From: Bog-877 sp049518775
GTDB taxonomy: Bacteria > Chloroflexota > Dormibacteria > Aeolococcales > Bog-877
Reading direction: 5' to 3'
DNA length: 7,708 nt
Assembly (NCBI GenBank): GCA_049518775.1
Contig: JBEKRL010000083.1
Coordinates: forward strand, 1 to 7,708
In this document: in pieces, positions 1-6,492 of the stretch
Position numbering within the stretch: the first letter of the stretch is position 1
Layout of the letters: the number at the start of each line of letters is the position of its first letter
Translations under genes and position numbers: made by a program
The notes under the pieces: model-generated
What the model was told of the DNA's origin: nothing
Seen by the model: the letters and a program-made list of their open reading frames with translations, nothing else
Databases searched by the model: none

Positions 1-1735
1 CGAGTCGGGAGAACACCGTGCGACGCGCGAGCTCGGCGGTCACCCGCAAGTTGTTACCGGTCGCGAGCCAGAGGTGGCGCACGAGGAGCCGCACCATCGT
101 GGTCTGCCCGAGCACCCGCCCCTCCCAGACCTCGGCGGTGAGGGCGGCCGAGAGCGCGGCGCCTCCCAGGACGCCAGTCACGTTGTCGATGACGACCGCC
201 GCCGGGGCCTTGCTCGTGAGTGCGGTGAGCCGCTTGCGCCACTCGTCGTCGTCGTCGACGGCGGGCAGGATGGCGGCCGGACGGCCGGTGGCCACCCGAC
301 AGATGCAGTCTGCGAGGAGCCCCTTGCCGGACCCGGGACTGGGAGCATCGATCACGTGAAGAGGCGTCGGACCGGTGATAAGTGCCCGTACTGCCGGGAG
401 GAGGACTGCGGCGATCGCCGTGGCCCGATCGGCCGGGTCGGCGAAGGGGAAGTCGCCAAGCAGCTCGTCGAGGATGAGCGCGCGGGCAGCGGCTACCTGG
501 GCGGGTGTGGGGCACTCCGGAACCGGCCGTAGCTGGAACCCTGGTGGGGGCGCGTAGAAGTATTGAGAACCGGCGTCGTAGCCGGGCCTGGTCACCACTG
601 ACCCGTCCGGCGTGACGAACGGGAGTGCGGTCAGGACGGCGAGGCCGGGCAGCGGCAATGTGGGTGTGGAGAGCATGTCGCGCACCACTGCGACTGGCGG
701 ATAGGCGGGGACCGGGTCACAGTCATCGTCTCCCAACACGACCCACTCCGCGGCCCGAGCCAGCTCTCCCCTGAGCCCGTCTGCGTCGAGCGGCCCGGCA
801 ACAAGCTGACCGTCGTCGTCCGGTTGGAGCCGGAGGAGCTGCCCTCCCCGCCGGAAGAGGTGGGGAGGGTCGTTGACAGCCTCCAGGGCCGCCCACGCGG
901 CCTCTGCTTGCTCGGGCAGATCGTGCCGGTTGGCGACAATGGCCTTCCGCGGCACACAGAGGGCCGGGTTCTCATCTTGGGGGCCAGCAGGCCTCGCCTT
1001 CTCCCTCGGGAGTGGACGCAGCTCGGGACTGGCAAGGGCCAAGACATCATCCAGGGTGTGGCCGGCGGAGAGAAAGTCGTCGACCCCGACCTTGGCCCCG
1101 TTCTCGGCAGGAGGCAAGTAGACGATGGACGCCGTCGCCCCACGGCTCTCCAGGAACGCCTTCAGGCGTTCCACGGCCAGGTGGACCAGGCGCTTTTCCA
1201 TGAGGTCCGAATCGAACACCAGGTAGACGGTGCGGCCGTTGAGTGCGACCAGTTCCCACTCCGGCAGCACGGTCTTGCCGCCCCGGTCATTGGTGCCCCT
1301 CCAGTTCCACACGCCCAGCAGACCGATCACGCAGCCGCCGTGCGTGACCAGCGCATCGCCCTTCTTCACACCTTCGGTGACTAGGAGCGGCACCGTCGGA
1401 TCCGCAAGTAGTTGGCACCGCGTCGGAGGCACGTCGAAGGCCATCCGACTGCCAGCTGGCGTCTCGTACTTGACGGGCTTGTCGTCACGGATGCGCGGCT
1501 GGTCGGGCCGGGATTGGTAGAGGACGATCTCGCCGTGCGGACTCCAGATCGGGACCAGGAGTGCGGGGACGCGACACTGGGCATGGGAGAACCCGAGCCG
1601 GTGTAGCTCGGCGGGCACAGTCACAGTCCGGTAGCCGCGGGCCGCGATGACCTCCTCAGCAATGCCGGAGCCGACCACCAGTGAGTGGCGGTGCTCGGGA
1701 GACAGACTGCCGGGGTTTGTGGACTGATCGCTGAC
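1..1735 (-). CDS. DUF3854/TOPRIM-like plus P-loop ATPase protein (mobile-element primase/helicase-like), 3' end outside window
   Basis: The frame stays open for about 578 codons and leaves the window at the left edge, so the C-terminus is missing. Residues are numbered from codon 1735. An N-terminal segment (SLSPEHRHSLVVGSGIAEEV) is followed by a TOPRIM-like core with VTEGVKKGDALVTHGG (E121), VYLVFDSD (D175, D177) and GVDDFL (D219, D220), matching the acidic E...DxD pattern. A linker to about residue 400 leads to a P-loop domain with Walker A SPGSGKG (K471), Walker B AAVVIDN (D517) and a sensor-like WLATGNN (about 556-562). Proteins of this design are known from plasmids and integrative elements, where they are thought to act in element DNA replication; that role is inferred here. 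The start is problematic: AAGGAG at 1742-1747 is followed 6 nt later by GTC, not GTG. The next in-frame GTG falls inside the conserved N-terminal segment. The family call is from motif recognition, not a search. Confidence 0.88.
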
Positions 1736-1947
1736 CGCGTTCTCCTTGGGCCGTTGGGAGTGTCGCTGCCCTCCTCCTGGCAGGCAGACGTAGGCAACTC
1801 GGGCCCACGCGAGTCGGCGACTCGGCAGACGAGGTCCAGCGCCCGGGCGATGTCCCCCGGCCCTTCCGGATCCTTGACCGTCTCGATTGTCAAGGTGACG
1901 GACGGCTCATGGCTGTGCACCCCACCGGGTCTACTCGGGGGGCTCAT
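1621..1947 (-). CDS. Small ORF upstream of and overlapping the primase-like gene, probably ending near 1732 originally
   Basis: I do not recognise this protein. From ATG at 1945-1947 the frame runs 108 codons to a stop at 1621. The first 70 or so residues look coding: mostly G/C-ended codons and a plausible sequence such as VTLTIETVKDPEGPG followed by IARALDLVCRVADSRG. After about position 1735 the same frame becomes atypical (for example THWWSAPALLRRSSRP), exactly where the primase frame takes over. A TCA codon at 1732-1734 overlaps the primase's expected start; with one base changed it would be TGA and the protein would be 71 residues. No clear ribosome binding site precedes the ATG, and GTG at 1918-1920 is an alternative start. 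It is probably cotranscribed with the primase-like gene. Confidence 0.5.
   Translation of the reverse strand: MSPPSRPGGVHSHEPSVTLTIETVKDPEGPGDIARALDLVCRVADSRGPELPTSACQEEGSDTPNGPRRTRSAISPQTPAVCLPSTATHWWSAPALLRRSSRPAATGL
1742..1747 (-). promoter_or_regulatory. Strong ribosome binding site (AAGGAG) without a start codon
   Basis: Read on the minus strand, AAGGAG is followed by AACGCG and then GTCAGCGATCAG. The six-base gap is ideal for initiation, but the codon there is GTC. The protein reading onward (SDQSTNPGSLSPEH) leads straight into the conserved start of the primase-like protein, so this is very probably the original initiation site of that gene. Confidence 0.6.
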
Positions 1948-1995
1948 CCGGGGAGTTACCGATAGGCCACGCTTAACAGGTAGGCTGAAGCCGAG
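1948..1995. promoter_or_regulatory. Short divergent intergenic region
   Basis: Only 48 bp separate the small minus-strand ORF from the plus-strand gene starting at 1996. Promoters for both directions would have to lie here or inside the 5' ends of the genes. I see AT-richer bases (GTTACCGATAGG and GCTTAACAGG) but no convincing paired -35/-10 boxes and no good ribosome binding site on either side. Very short leaders or leaderless transcripts are possible. Confidence 0.3.
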
Positions 1996-2847
1996 ATGCC
2001 CAAGCGGCCTCCGGAGCAGCGCTGGGTGGACCACGTCCACGAACAGGTCGCACTATTCCGCGCCTCCCCCGAGTTTCGTCAGCTTCGTCGCGCTGGCCTG
2101 CGAGCCCTGGATCGGCACCGGCTCTTCACTGAAGAGGAGTGGGGGTGGTGGGCGCTGCGCGGCCAGTCACCGGCCGCCTACCAGACCACCTTTGTACCTC
2201 GGACCGTGGCGGTCGCCGCCCGATATGGCCTGGCCGAAGGGACGGTACGCCTGATGTGCTTGGGGCGCAACTATCGTCCTGAGGAGGGACCATTCCGCAT
2301 GGAGGCTCCAGCACCAACCGTGCGGATCATCCTTAGGGCCGGGGTGGACCCGCTCTTCCGGGCCTGGGTCCTCCACTACGCCTGGCAGCTCGGGGTCCGA
2401 GTCTGGCAGCAGGTACCGGGCGTTGGGGAAGCTCCATTGATTGCCGTGCCATTTCCCGCCGAGCCCGGGGCACCACTTACGGTGGCCCAGTGCCCGCCCC
2501 AGGATGTGGCGTTCTTTGTCCGAGTGGAAACCCCGCCGCTCTTCCCGCCCGAGGCAGCTGCCGAACTACACCGGCAGGCGCAACAAACGAGCCACGCTCT
2601 CCTGCGGCGACTAGGCTACGCGACGCCCAAGCGAATACGAGCGTCGAGTATTCCCCACCAAGTTAGCAAGTTGCGCCTGGGAAGGCCAAGGTTGGCTCCT
2701 GACGAGATCGGCGACATTACCGAGGACCTCTACGGGGAAGGCGCTGCACTCGACCCTCAGCTGCGTCAGCGGACTAAGGTCCGGCGTCACCGGGCTCGAC
2801 GCGCCCTTCCGCCTGACCGAGTCAGCGGACCGCCACCTCCAGAGTAA
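1996..2847 (+). CDS. Hypothetical protein, 283 residues, divergent from the primase-like gene
   Basis: I do not recognise this family. The ATG is the earliest possible start because an in-frame TAG lies at 1981-1983. No strong ribosome binding site is visible. The protein is soluble-looking, with no signal peptide or membrane segment. It has an Arg-rich N-terminal region (FRQLRRAGLRALDRHRLF), a Trp-rich stretch (EEEWGWWALRG, about residues 47-57), a central region with LFRAWVLHYAWQLGVRVWQQ, and a very basic C-terminal tail (RQRTKVRRHRARRALPPDR) ending in a proline run. The tail would suit nucleic-acid binding, but that is inference. Codon use is looser than in the genes from 2945 onward, with more A/T-ended codons, consistent with a mobile-element origin shared with its divergent neighbour. 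Coding status is supported by length, coherent amino-acid composition and lack of a better competing frame. Confidence 0.68.
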   Translation: MPKRPPEQRWVDHVHEQVALFRASPEFRQLRRAGLRALDRHRLFTEEEWGWWALRGQSPAAYQTTFVPRTVAVAARYGLAEGTVRLMCLGRNYRPEEGPFRMEAPAPTVRIILRAGVDPLFRAWVLHYAWQLGVRVWQQVPGVGEAPLIAVPFPAEPGAPLTVAQCPPQDVAFFVRVETPPLFPPEAAAELHRQAQQTSHALLRRLGYATPKRIRASSIPHQVSKLRLGRPRLAPDEIGDITEDLYGEGAALDPQLRQRTKVRRHRARRALPPDRVSGPPPPE

Positions 2848-2944
2848 GAGCCAACCCTCGCTCTGGGTCGATTGTGTTCATCAGGTCTCCACCTGGTTCT
2901 GCTAGGCCCCACTCATGGTAGGGCAGCCCTGATCGGAGCCGGCC
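2848..2944. other. Convergent intergenic region, weak hairpins only
   Basis: This separates the plus-strand unknown gene from the convergent oxidoreductase gene. CAGGT at 2882-2886 and ACCTG at 2891-2895 form a 5-bp stem with a 4-base loop, and AGGGC/GCCCT lies at 2920-2930. Neither is followed by a T run on either strand, so a factor-independent terminator is not supported. The region also marks a change in codon usage. Confidence 0.25.
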
Positions 2945-3352
2945 TCAGCGTTCCTCCGAGAGACCCCAGCTGGACCAGGATTCGACCTCGACCAGATAGC
3001 TGATCCGGTTGGTGGGCTCCCCATAGTCGTGGCCCGTGTAGCGTCGGCTGAGCCGGTGAATGTCGTCGGCAGCCCGCTCGCCGATGCGCTGCTCCCGCAC
3101 CAGCCCTCGCAGCTGCACCGAGCGGTAGGGATTGGAGTCGTCGAAGACCGCCAGCGCCACCCGCGGGTCACGGGCCAGGTTGCGGGCCTTGGCCCGGTCC
3201 AGCTTGGTGTTCACCAGCACCATCTCCCCTTCCAGGTCGAACCAGACAATGGTCGCCTGGGGGGCACCCTTGGGGTCAACGGTCGCCACCGTCGCCATGT
3301 TGGGAGGCTCCAGGAAGCGGCGAAGCGCGGGCGGCAGCGGGCCCCTAGGCAC
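2945..3352 (-). CDS. PPOX-class F420/FMN-dependent oxidoreductase (split-barrel, FDOR-B-like)
   Basis: A 135-residue protein of the pyridoxamine 5'-phosphate oxidase-like split-barrel superfamily. Members bind F420 or FMN and reduce small substrates in the cytoplasm; the substrate here is unknown. Recognisable are the N-terminal helix LPPALRRFLE, the first strands MATVATVDPKGAPQATIVWF, the cofactor-region motif DRAKARNLARDPRVALAVF (about residues 52-70), VQLRGLV, and the C-terminal DDIHRLSRRYTGHDYG. Length and order match full-length family members. The start is GTG at 3350-3352; the internal Met19 would cut off the conserved first helix, so the upstream GTG is preferred. It overlaps the end of the HtrA-like gene by 8 bp, so it is probably the second gene of that operon and translationally coupled. 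Assignment to F420 rather than FMN is by family resemblance only. Confidence 0.9.
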   Translation of the reverse strand: MPRGPLPPALRRFLEPPNMATVATVDPKGAPQATIVWFDLEGEMVLVNTKLDRAKARNLARDPRVALAVFDDSNPYRSVQLRGLVREQRIGERAADDIHRLSRRYTGHDYGEPTNRISYLVEVESWSSWGLSEER

Positions 3353-4412
3353 AGCTGGTCGCCGAGAGCTGTCCCAGGGTGAGGGAGATCGTGGTCTTGT
3401 TGCCGCTGGGCTCGGTCACCGCAAGGGTGACCTTCGCCCCGGGGCTGAGGTTGGCCAGGGCGTCGGTGAGGTCCTCCACCGCCGGGGTGGCCTGGCCGTT
3501 GGCCGCGGTGATGACGTCCTGGGCCTTCAGCCCGGCCGAGGAGGCGGTCGCCCGCGTCACCGAGGTCACCAGCACGCCGTCATCCTCGCCGTTGGAGCCG
3601 GTCACCTGCTCCACTTCGATTCCGATGCAGGCCCTGCCCGAGGTCTGGACGGCGCCGTACTTGACGATCTGCCCGGCGATAGTGGCCACCAGGCTGCTGG
3701 GAATGGCAAAGCCGATCCCCGCTGCCTCCGACCCCCCAAGCTCCTCGTCCAGGGCCGTCAGGGTGGGGATTCCCACCACCTGCCCCTCCAGGTCCACCAG
3801 GGCGCCCCCGGAGTTGCCGGGGTTGATCGGTGCCGAGGTCTGGATCACGTCCGGGAGGGTCACCCCGTTGGGCTCGCTGACGGTCCGGCCGATGGCGCTG
3901 ACGATGCCCTCGGTGGCGCTGCTCTGGAAGCCCAGGGGATTGCCGATCGCCATCACAATGTCCCCCACTTGGAGTTCGGAGGAGTCACCGAAGGTGGCCG
4001 GCTGGAGCCCGGTGGCGTTGATGTGGATGACGGCCAGGTCGTCAGGGGCGAAGTTGTTGACCAAGGTGCCGGGGTACTCCTTGCCGTCGGCCAGGGTCAC
4101 CTCGAAGGACTTGTACCCGTCGGCGACGTGGTTGTTGGTGACGATGTCACCCTGGGCGTTGAAGATGATCCCTGAGCCCAGGTCGGCCTTGGTGGAGATC
4201 TGCACCACCGCCGGGCTCACCACCTTGTAGAGGTCGACGTAGGCCTGCTGGAGCACGGCCAGGGACTGCGAGAGGGAGCTCGGGGAGATCTTGATCGGGC
4301 TGATCTTGGCCACCTTGGGAGGGCTCCCGGTGCTGGCCGCGGAGGAGCAGCTCGCCAGGGTCCCGGTCATCACCAGCAGGGCCGGCACGGCGGCCCAGGT
4401 CCACCTGCTCAT
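3345..4412 (-). CDS. HtrA/DegP-like trypsin-type serine protease with PDZ domain, predicted lipoprotein
   Basis: An exported quality-control protease of 355 residues. The start at 4412 is preferred over ATG 4466 because it gives a clean signal peptide and AGGA lies 9 bases upstream. The signal peptide MSRWTWAAVPALLVMTGTLA ends in a lipobox L19-A20-S21-C22, predicting lipid anchoring at C22 on the outer face of the membrane. The protease domain spans about 60-255 with the triad H95 (TNNHVAD), D125 (PDDLAVI) and S201 (NPGNSGGA). A single PDZ domain covers about 258-350 (RACIGIEVEQ, LKAQDVITAANG, VTLAVTEPSGNKTTISLTL). Two further cysteines, C262 at the start of the PDZ domain and C354 one residue before the C-terminus, could form a disulphide. 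The oxidoreductase gene overlaps its 3' end by 8 bp. Typical client proteins are misfolded exported proteins; no specific target can be inferred. Confidence 0.95.
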   Translation of the reverse strand: MSRWTWAAVPALLVMTGTLASCSSAASTGSPPKVAKISPIKISPSSLSQSLAVLQQAYVDLYKVVSPAVVQISTKADLGSGIIFNAQGDIVTNNHVADGYKSFEVTLADGKEYPGTLVNNFAPDDLAVIHINATGLQPATFGDSSELQVGDIVMAIGNPLGFQSSATEGIVSAIGRTVSEPNGVTLPDVIQTSAPINPGNSGGALVDLEGQVVGIPTLTALDEELGGSEAAGIGFAIPSSLVATIAGQIVKYGAVQTSGRACIGIEVEQVTGSNGEDDGVLVTSVTRATASSAGLKAQDVITAANGQATPAVEDLTDALANLSPGAKVTLAVTEPSGNKTTISLTLGQLSATSCA

Positions 4413-4552
4413 CTGCAGGAATCCTGAACCTCGCGGCCGCATACGGCAACATCCCCGTTGGGCCATCGGGTCGGCACCCGCCCGCGGAGGCGGCTCCCAC
4501 GCCGGCTATGGCGCGGGCACCGTCCGGACGCCGAGGATCAACACGGCGTGCC
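4413..4552. promoter_or_regulatory. Divergent promoter region between the HtrA-like gene and the asparaginase operon
   Basis: This 140-bp GC-rich gap separates two divergent transcription units, so it should carry promoters in both directions. I cannot assign paired -35/-10 elements with confidence. GAGGA at 4533-4537 could be a ribosome binding site for GTG 4548 (10 bases away) or, with long spacing, ATG 4553. Confidence 0.4.
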
Positions 4553-4889
4553 ATGGAGCCCGCTGAGAGGCTGGTCCGCTTCCAGCTCGAGGGGCAAAAA
4601 AGGCCGCGTGGCGCTCGCCTGGCTGCCCACCGACCACAGCGCCTTCTCCGCCCGGCTGCTTGACAGGCTCTTGAAGGGGTTGGACCGGCTGGGCGCGGAT
4701 CCTCACGTCCGGGTCGAGATTCTCGGGGACGCGGGGGCTGCCGCCCGCACGCCCGCGGCCGGGCCCCTGGTCTCGCAGGCATACCGGCGCGCCCGCGTCA
4801 GCAGCTGGACATGGCCTGCCCCCAAGTCTGGGGGCGAGGCGATCTACACTGATCTCGCCCTTGTGGCCGCCCGCCAGGACCGGGCCTAG
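4553..4889 (+). CDS. Small unknown gene before the asparaginase, probably frameshifted at an A6 run
   Basis: I do not recognise this protein. From ATG 4553 one frame reads MEPAERLVRFQLEGQK with typical G/C-ended codons. Just after the run of six A at 4596-4601 a different frame becomes protein-like (GRVALAWLPTDHSAFSARLL and onward, with LDRLLKGLDRLGADPHVRVE) and ends at TAG 4887-4889. With five A instead of six the two parts join into one protein of about 111 residues. So it is either a real frameshift, a homopolymer sequencing error, or transcript slippage. The alternative is an intact frame from GTG 4548, which has better spaced GAGGA but an N-terminus that looks out of frame (PWSPLRGWSASSSRG). 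No membrane segment or signal is visible. It ends 21 bp before the asparaginase start, so the two are probably one operon. Confidence 0.5.
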
Positions 4890-4894
4890 TGATC

Positions 4895-4902
4895 GGGGAG
4901 GA
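4895..4902 (+). promoter_or_regulatory. Ribosome binding site that fixes the TTG start of the asparaginase
   Basis: GGGGAGGA is nearly a full anti-16S match and lies 8 bases before TTG 4911. There is no ATG or GTG at a similar distance in this frame, so the weak start codon is supported by a strong site. Confidence 0.75.
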
Positions 4903-4910
4903 TCTGCAGC

Positions 4911-5909
4911 TTGCTCAGCCCAGCGCCAGCGCAACCCGCTCTTCTGGCGGAGATCAGCCGCGGACCCATCGTCGAGGCTCGAGTCCGCGGCCACCTGGTG
5001 CTGGTCGACCGCCATGGGGAACCGGTCCGCTGGCTGGGGGACCCCGACGTCGAGAGCACGCTGCGGAGCGCCTGCAAGCCCCTCCAGGCGGCCAGTTTCG
5101 TCGAATCGGGCACCGCGGCCGCACTCGGCCTGGGCCGGGAGAGCATCGCCATCGCCTGCTCTTCCCACCAGGGGGAACCCGGCCATGTCGAGGCGGTGAG
5201 GGCCATCCTCGCCAAGGCCGGGCTGCCTGAGAGCGCGCTCAGGTGCGGGGCCCACCTCCCGGCCAACCCCGAGGCCGCCGCCCAGTTGCTCCGCGGCGGC
5301 AGCAGCCCCAGCCAGGTCCACAACAACTGCTCCGGCAAACACTCGGCCATGGTGGCGACCTGTGTCCACCGCGGCTGGCCGCTGGAGAGCTACCTGGAGA
5401 GGGACCATCCCCTCCAGGTGGAGATCGCGGAGCGGATCGCCTACCACGCCGGGCTGACGCCGGTCGAGCTTCCCTTCGGGACCGATGGCTGCGGCCTGCC
5501 CACGTTCGGGATGCCGCTCCGGGCCTTCGCCAGGGCCCTGGCCAGCGCCGCCAGCTCCGATGCCGCGGTCCAGGAGTGCCACGCGGCGATGGCCGAGTAC
5601 CCCTGGTTGATCGGAGGCACCACCTCCTTCGACACCGCCCTGGTCAGGGCGGCCGGGGAATCCCTCACCGCCAAGGGCGGGGCCGCGGCGATCTTTGGAG
5701 CGGTGGCCAGGGACGGCAGCTGGGCGCTGGCAATCAAGCTGGAGGCCGGTAATCCGGCCGGTCTGCCCCAGATCGCGGTCCATGCCCTACAGCAGCTCCA
5801 GCTGCTGCCGACCCGCCTGGAAGGCGAGCTTGAGCGGCAGGTGAGATCGCCGATCACCAACTGGGCAGGGCGCGAGGTCGGCGAGGTGCGCGTCCAATTC
5901 GATCTCTGA
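4911..5909 (+). CDS. L-asparaginase, asparaginase II family (PF06089; Rhizobium etli AnsA/ReAV type)
   Basis: A 332-residue enzyme predicted to hydrolyse L-asparagine to aspartate and ammonia in the cytoplasm. The start is TTG at 4911, preceded by GGGGAGGA at 4895-4902 with 8-base spacing. Key residues are visible: S53 and K56 in RSACKPLQA (the Ser-x-x-Lys pair), SSH at 84-86, C140 and K143 in NNCSGKH, and D192 and C194 in TDGCG. The distances from S53 to S85, C140 and C194 equal those from S48 to S80, C135 and C189 as I recall them for the R. etli enzyme, where the cysteines and a lysine bind zinc. This family is unrelated to E. coli AnsA/AnsB. The C-terminal part (LIGGTTSFDTALVRAAG, TAKGGAAAIFGAVARDG) is complete. 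It is probably cotranscribed with the small unknown gene before it. Confidence 0.95.
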   Translation: MLSPAPAQPALLAEISRGPIVEARVRGHLVLVDRHGEPVRWLGDPDVESTLRSACKPLQAASFVESGTAAALGLGRESIAIACSSHQGEPGHVEAVRAILAKAGLPESALRCGAHLPANPEAAAQLLRGGSSPSQVHNNCSGKHSAMVATCVHRGWPLESYLERDHPLQVEIAERIAYHAGLTPVELPFGTDGCGLPTFGMPLRAFARALASAASSDAAVQECHAAMAEYPWLIGGTTSFDTALVRAAGESLTAKGGAAAIFGAVARDGSWALAIKLEAGNPAGLPQIAVHALQQLQLLPTRLEGELERQVRSPITNWAGREVGEVRVQFDL

Positions 5910-6009
5910 GGCAGCCGTCCCGGCCCGCCTGACCTGGAGCAGGACGTCACCTGCGTGCGACGGTCTCGAGACGGGCGACTCCCAGGGCCTCTGCTAACGT
6001 CGTCGGGTC
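5910..6009 (+). promoter_or_regulatory. Intergenic region before the GtrA-like gene with a possible extended -10 box
   Basis: TGCTAACGT at 5992-6000 fits an extended -10 element (TGn followed by TAnnnT). With transcription starting 6-8 bases later, the TTG start at 6010 would be almost leaderless. A perfect 10-bp palindrome GTCTCGAGAC lies at 5963-5972, just upstream of where a -35 box would be, and could be an operator. GCAGG/CCTGC around 5937-5952 forms a short hairpin without a T run. All this is by eye. Confidence 0.3.
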
Positions 6010-6468
6010 TTGAGCGCCTCGGTCGAACGTCGCCGCGCCCCCGTTCCGGATCTGCAGGAGCTCATCCGGCGCCACGGCCACCGCTTCCCCATCTTCCTCG
6101 GCGTCGGCGTACTGGGGCTGATCACCACCTTCGCCGGGACCGTGCTGCTCTACCACGGTCTTCACCTGCCCCTCTGGCTGGGATCGGCGATCGCGATCCA
6201 GCTGGCGATACTGGTCACCTACACCCTCAACTCCCTGGTCACCTGGAGGGACCGCCGCTGGGGAAGCCGTCGCCAGCAGGTCCTCACCTTCGAGGCGGTG
6301 AGTCTGGTGGGCATGGGCATCAACGAGGCCGTGCTCCTGACCTCGGTGGATCACCTCCACGTCTACTACCTGCTGGCCCTCCTCTTCAGCACCGGGGTGG
6401 CCTCGATCTGGAACTACCTGGCCAACAACAACATCACCTTCGCCGGCCCGCCGCTGAAGTCGAGCTAG
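6010..6468 (+). CDS. GtrA-family membrane protein
   Basis: A 152-residue integral membrane protein of the GtrA/DPMS family (PF04138). Members usually have four membrane segments and help move or use polyprenyl-linked sugars for cell-surface glycosylation. Predicted segments are at about 27-47 (FPIFLGVGVLGLITTFAGTV), 53-75, 91-111 and 118-138. The typical Asn-containing helix ends are present twice: YTLNSLVTWRDRRW after segment 2 and WNYLANNNITF after segment 4. A 26-residue polar N-terminus precedes the first helix. The start is TTG 6010 with only a weak upstream match to a ribosome binding site. It lies 100 bp downstream of the asparaginase in the same direction and may have its own promoter. 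No glycosyltransferase partner is visible nearby, so the substrate is unknown. Confidence 0.9.
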   Translation: MSASVERRRAPVPDLQELIRRHGHRFPIFLGVGVLGLITTFAGTVLLYHGLHLPLWLGSAIAIQLAILVTYTLNSLVTWRDRRWGSRRQQVLTFEAVSLVGMGINEAVLLTSVDHLHVYYLLALLFSTGVASIWNYLANNNITFAGPPLKSS

Positions 6469-6473
6469 CAGCC

Positions 6474-6492
6474 CGGGTGGTTAGACCACCTG
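6474..6492 (+). terminator. Hairpin just after the GtrA-like stop codon
   Basis: GGTGGT at 6476-6481 and ACCACC at 6485-6490 form a perfect 6-bp stem with a TAG loop, extendable by a G-U and a C-G pair to 8 bp. It begins 6 bases after the stop codon. There is no T run behind it, so intrinsic termination is doubtful. Confidence 0.3.

Noticed and set aside
824..1384. Plus-strand ORF of 186 codons
   Set aside because: Lies opposite the TOPRIM-like region of the primase-like gene, whose motifs are clear on the minus strand.
2882..2930. Bidirectional terminator in the convergent gap
   Set aside because: The stems are only 4-5 bp and no T run follows on either strand.
3132..4230. Two long plus-strand ORFs opposite the HtrA-like gene
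   Set aside because: Antisense frames kept open by high GC. The minus strand carries the complete protease with its triad.
4595..4603. Programmed -1 frameshift site of the A-AAA-AAG type
   Set aside because: The heptamer is not in phase with the upstream frame, and joining the two protein-like parts needs a +1 shift instead.
4506..5783. Long minus-strand ORF of 425 codons
   Set aside because: Antisense shadow of the asparaginase gene and of the small gene before it; Gly/Pro/Arg-rich composition without any family pattern, while the plus strand shows conserved catalytic motifs.
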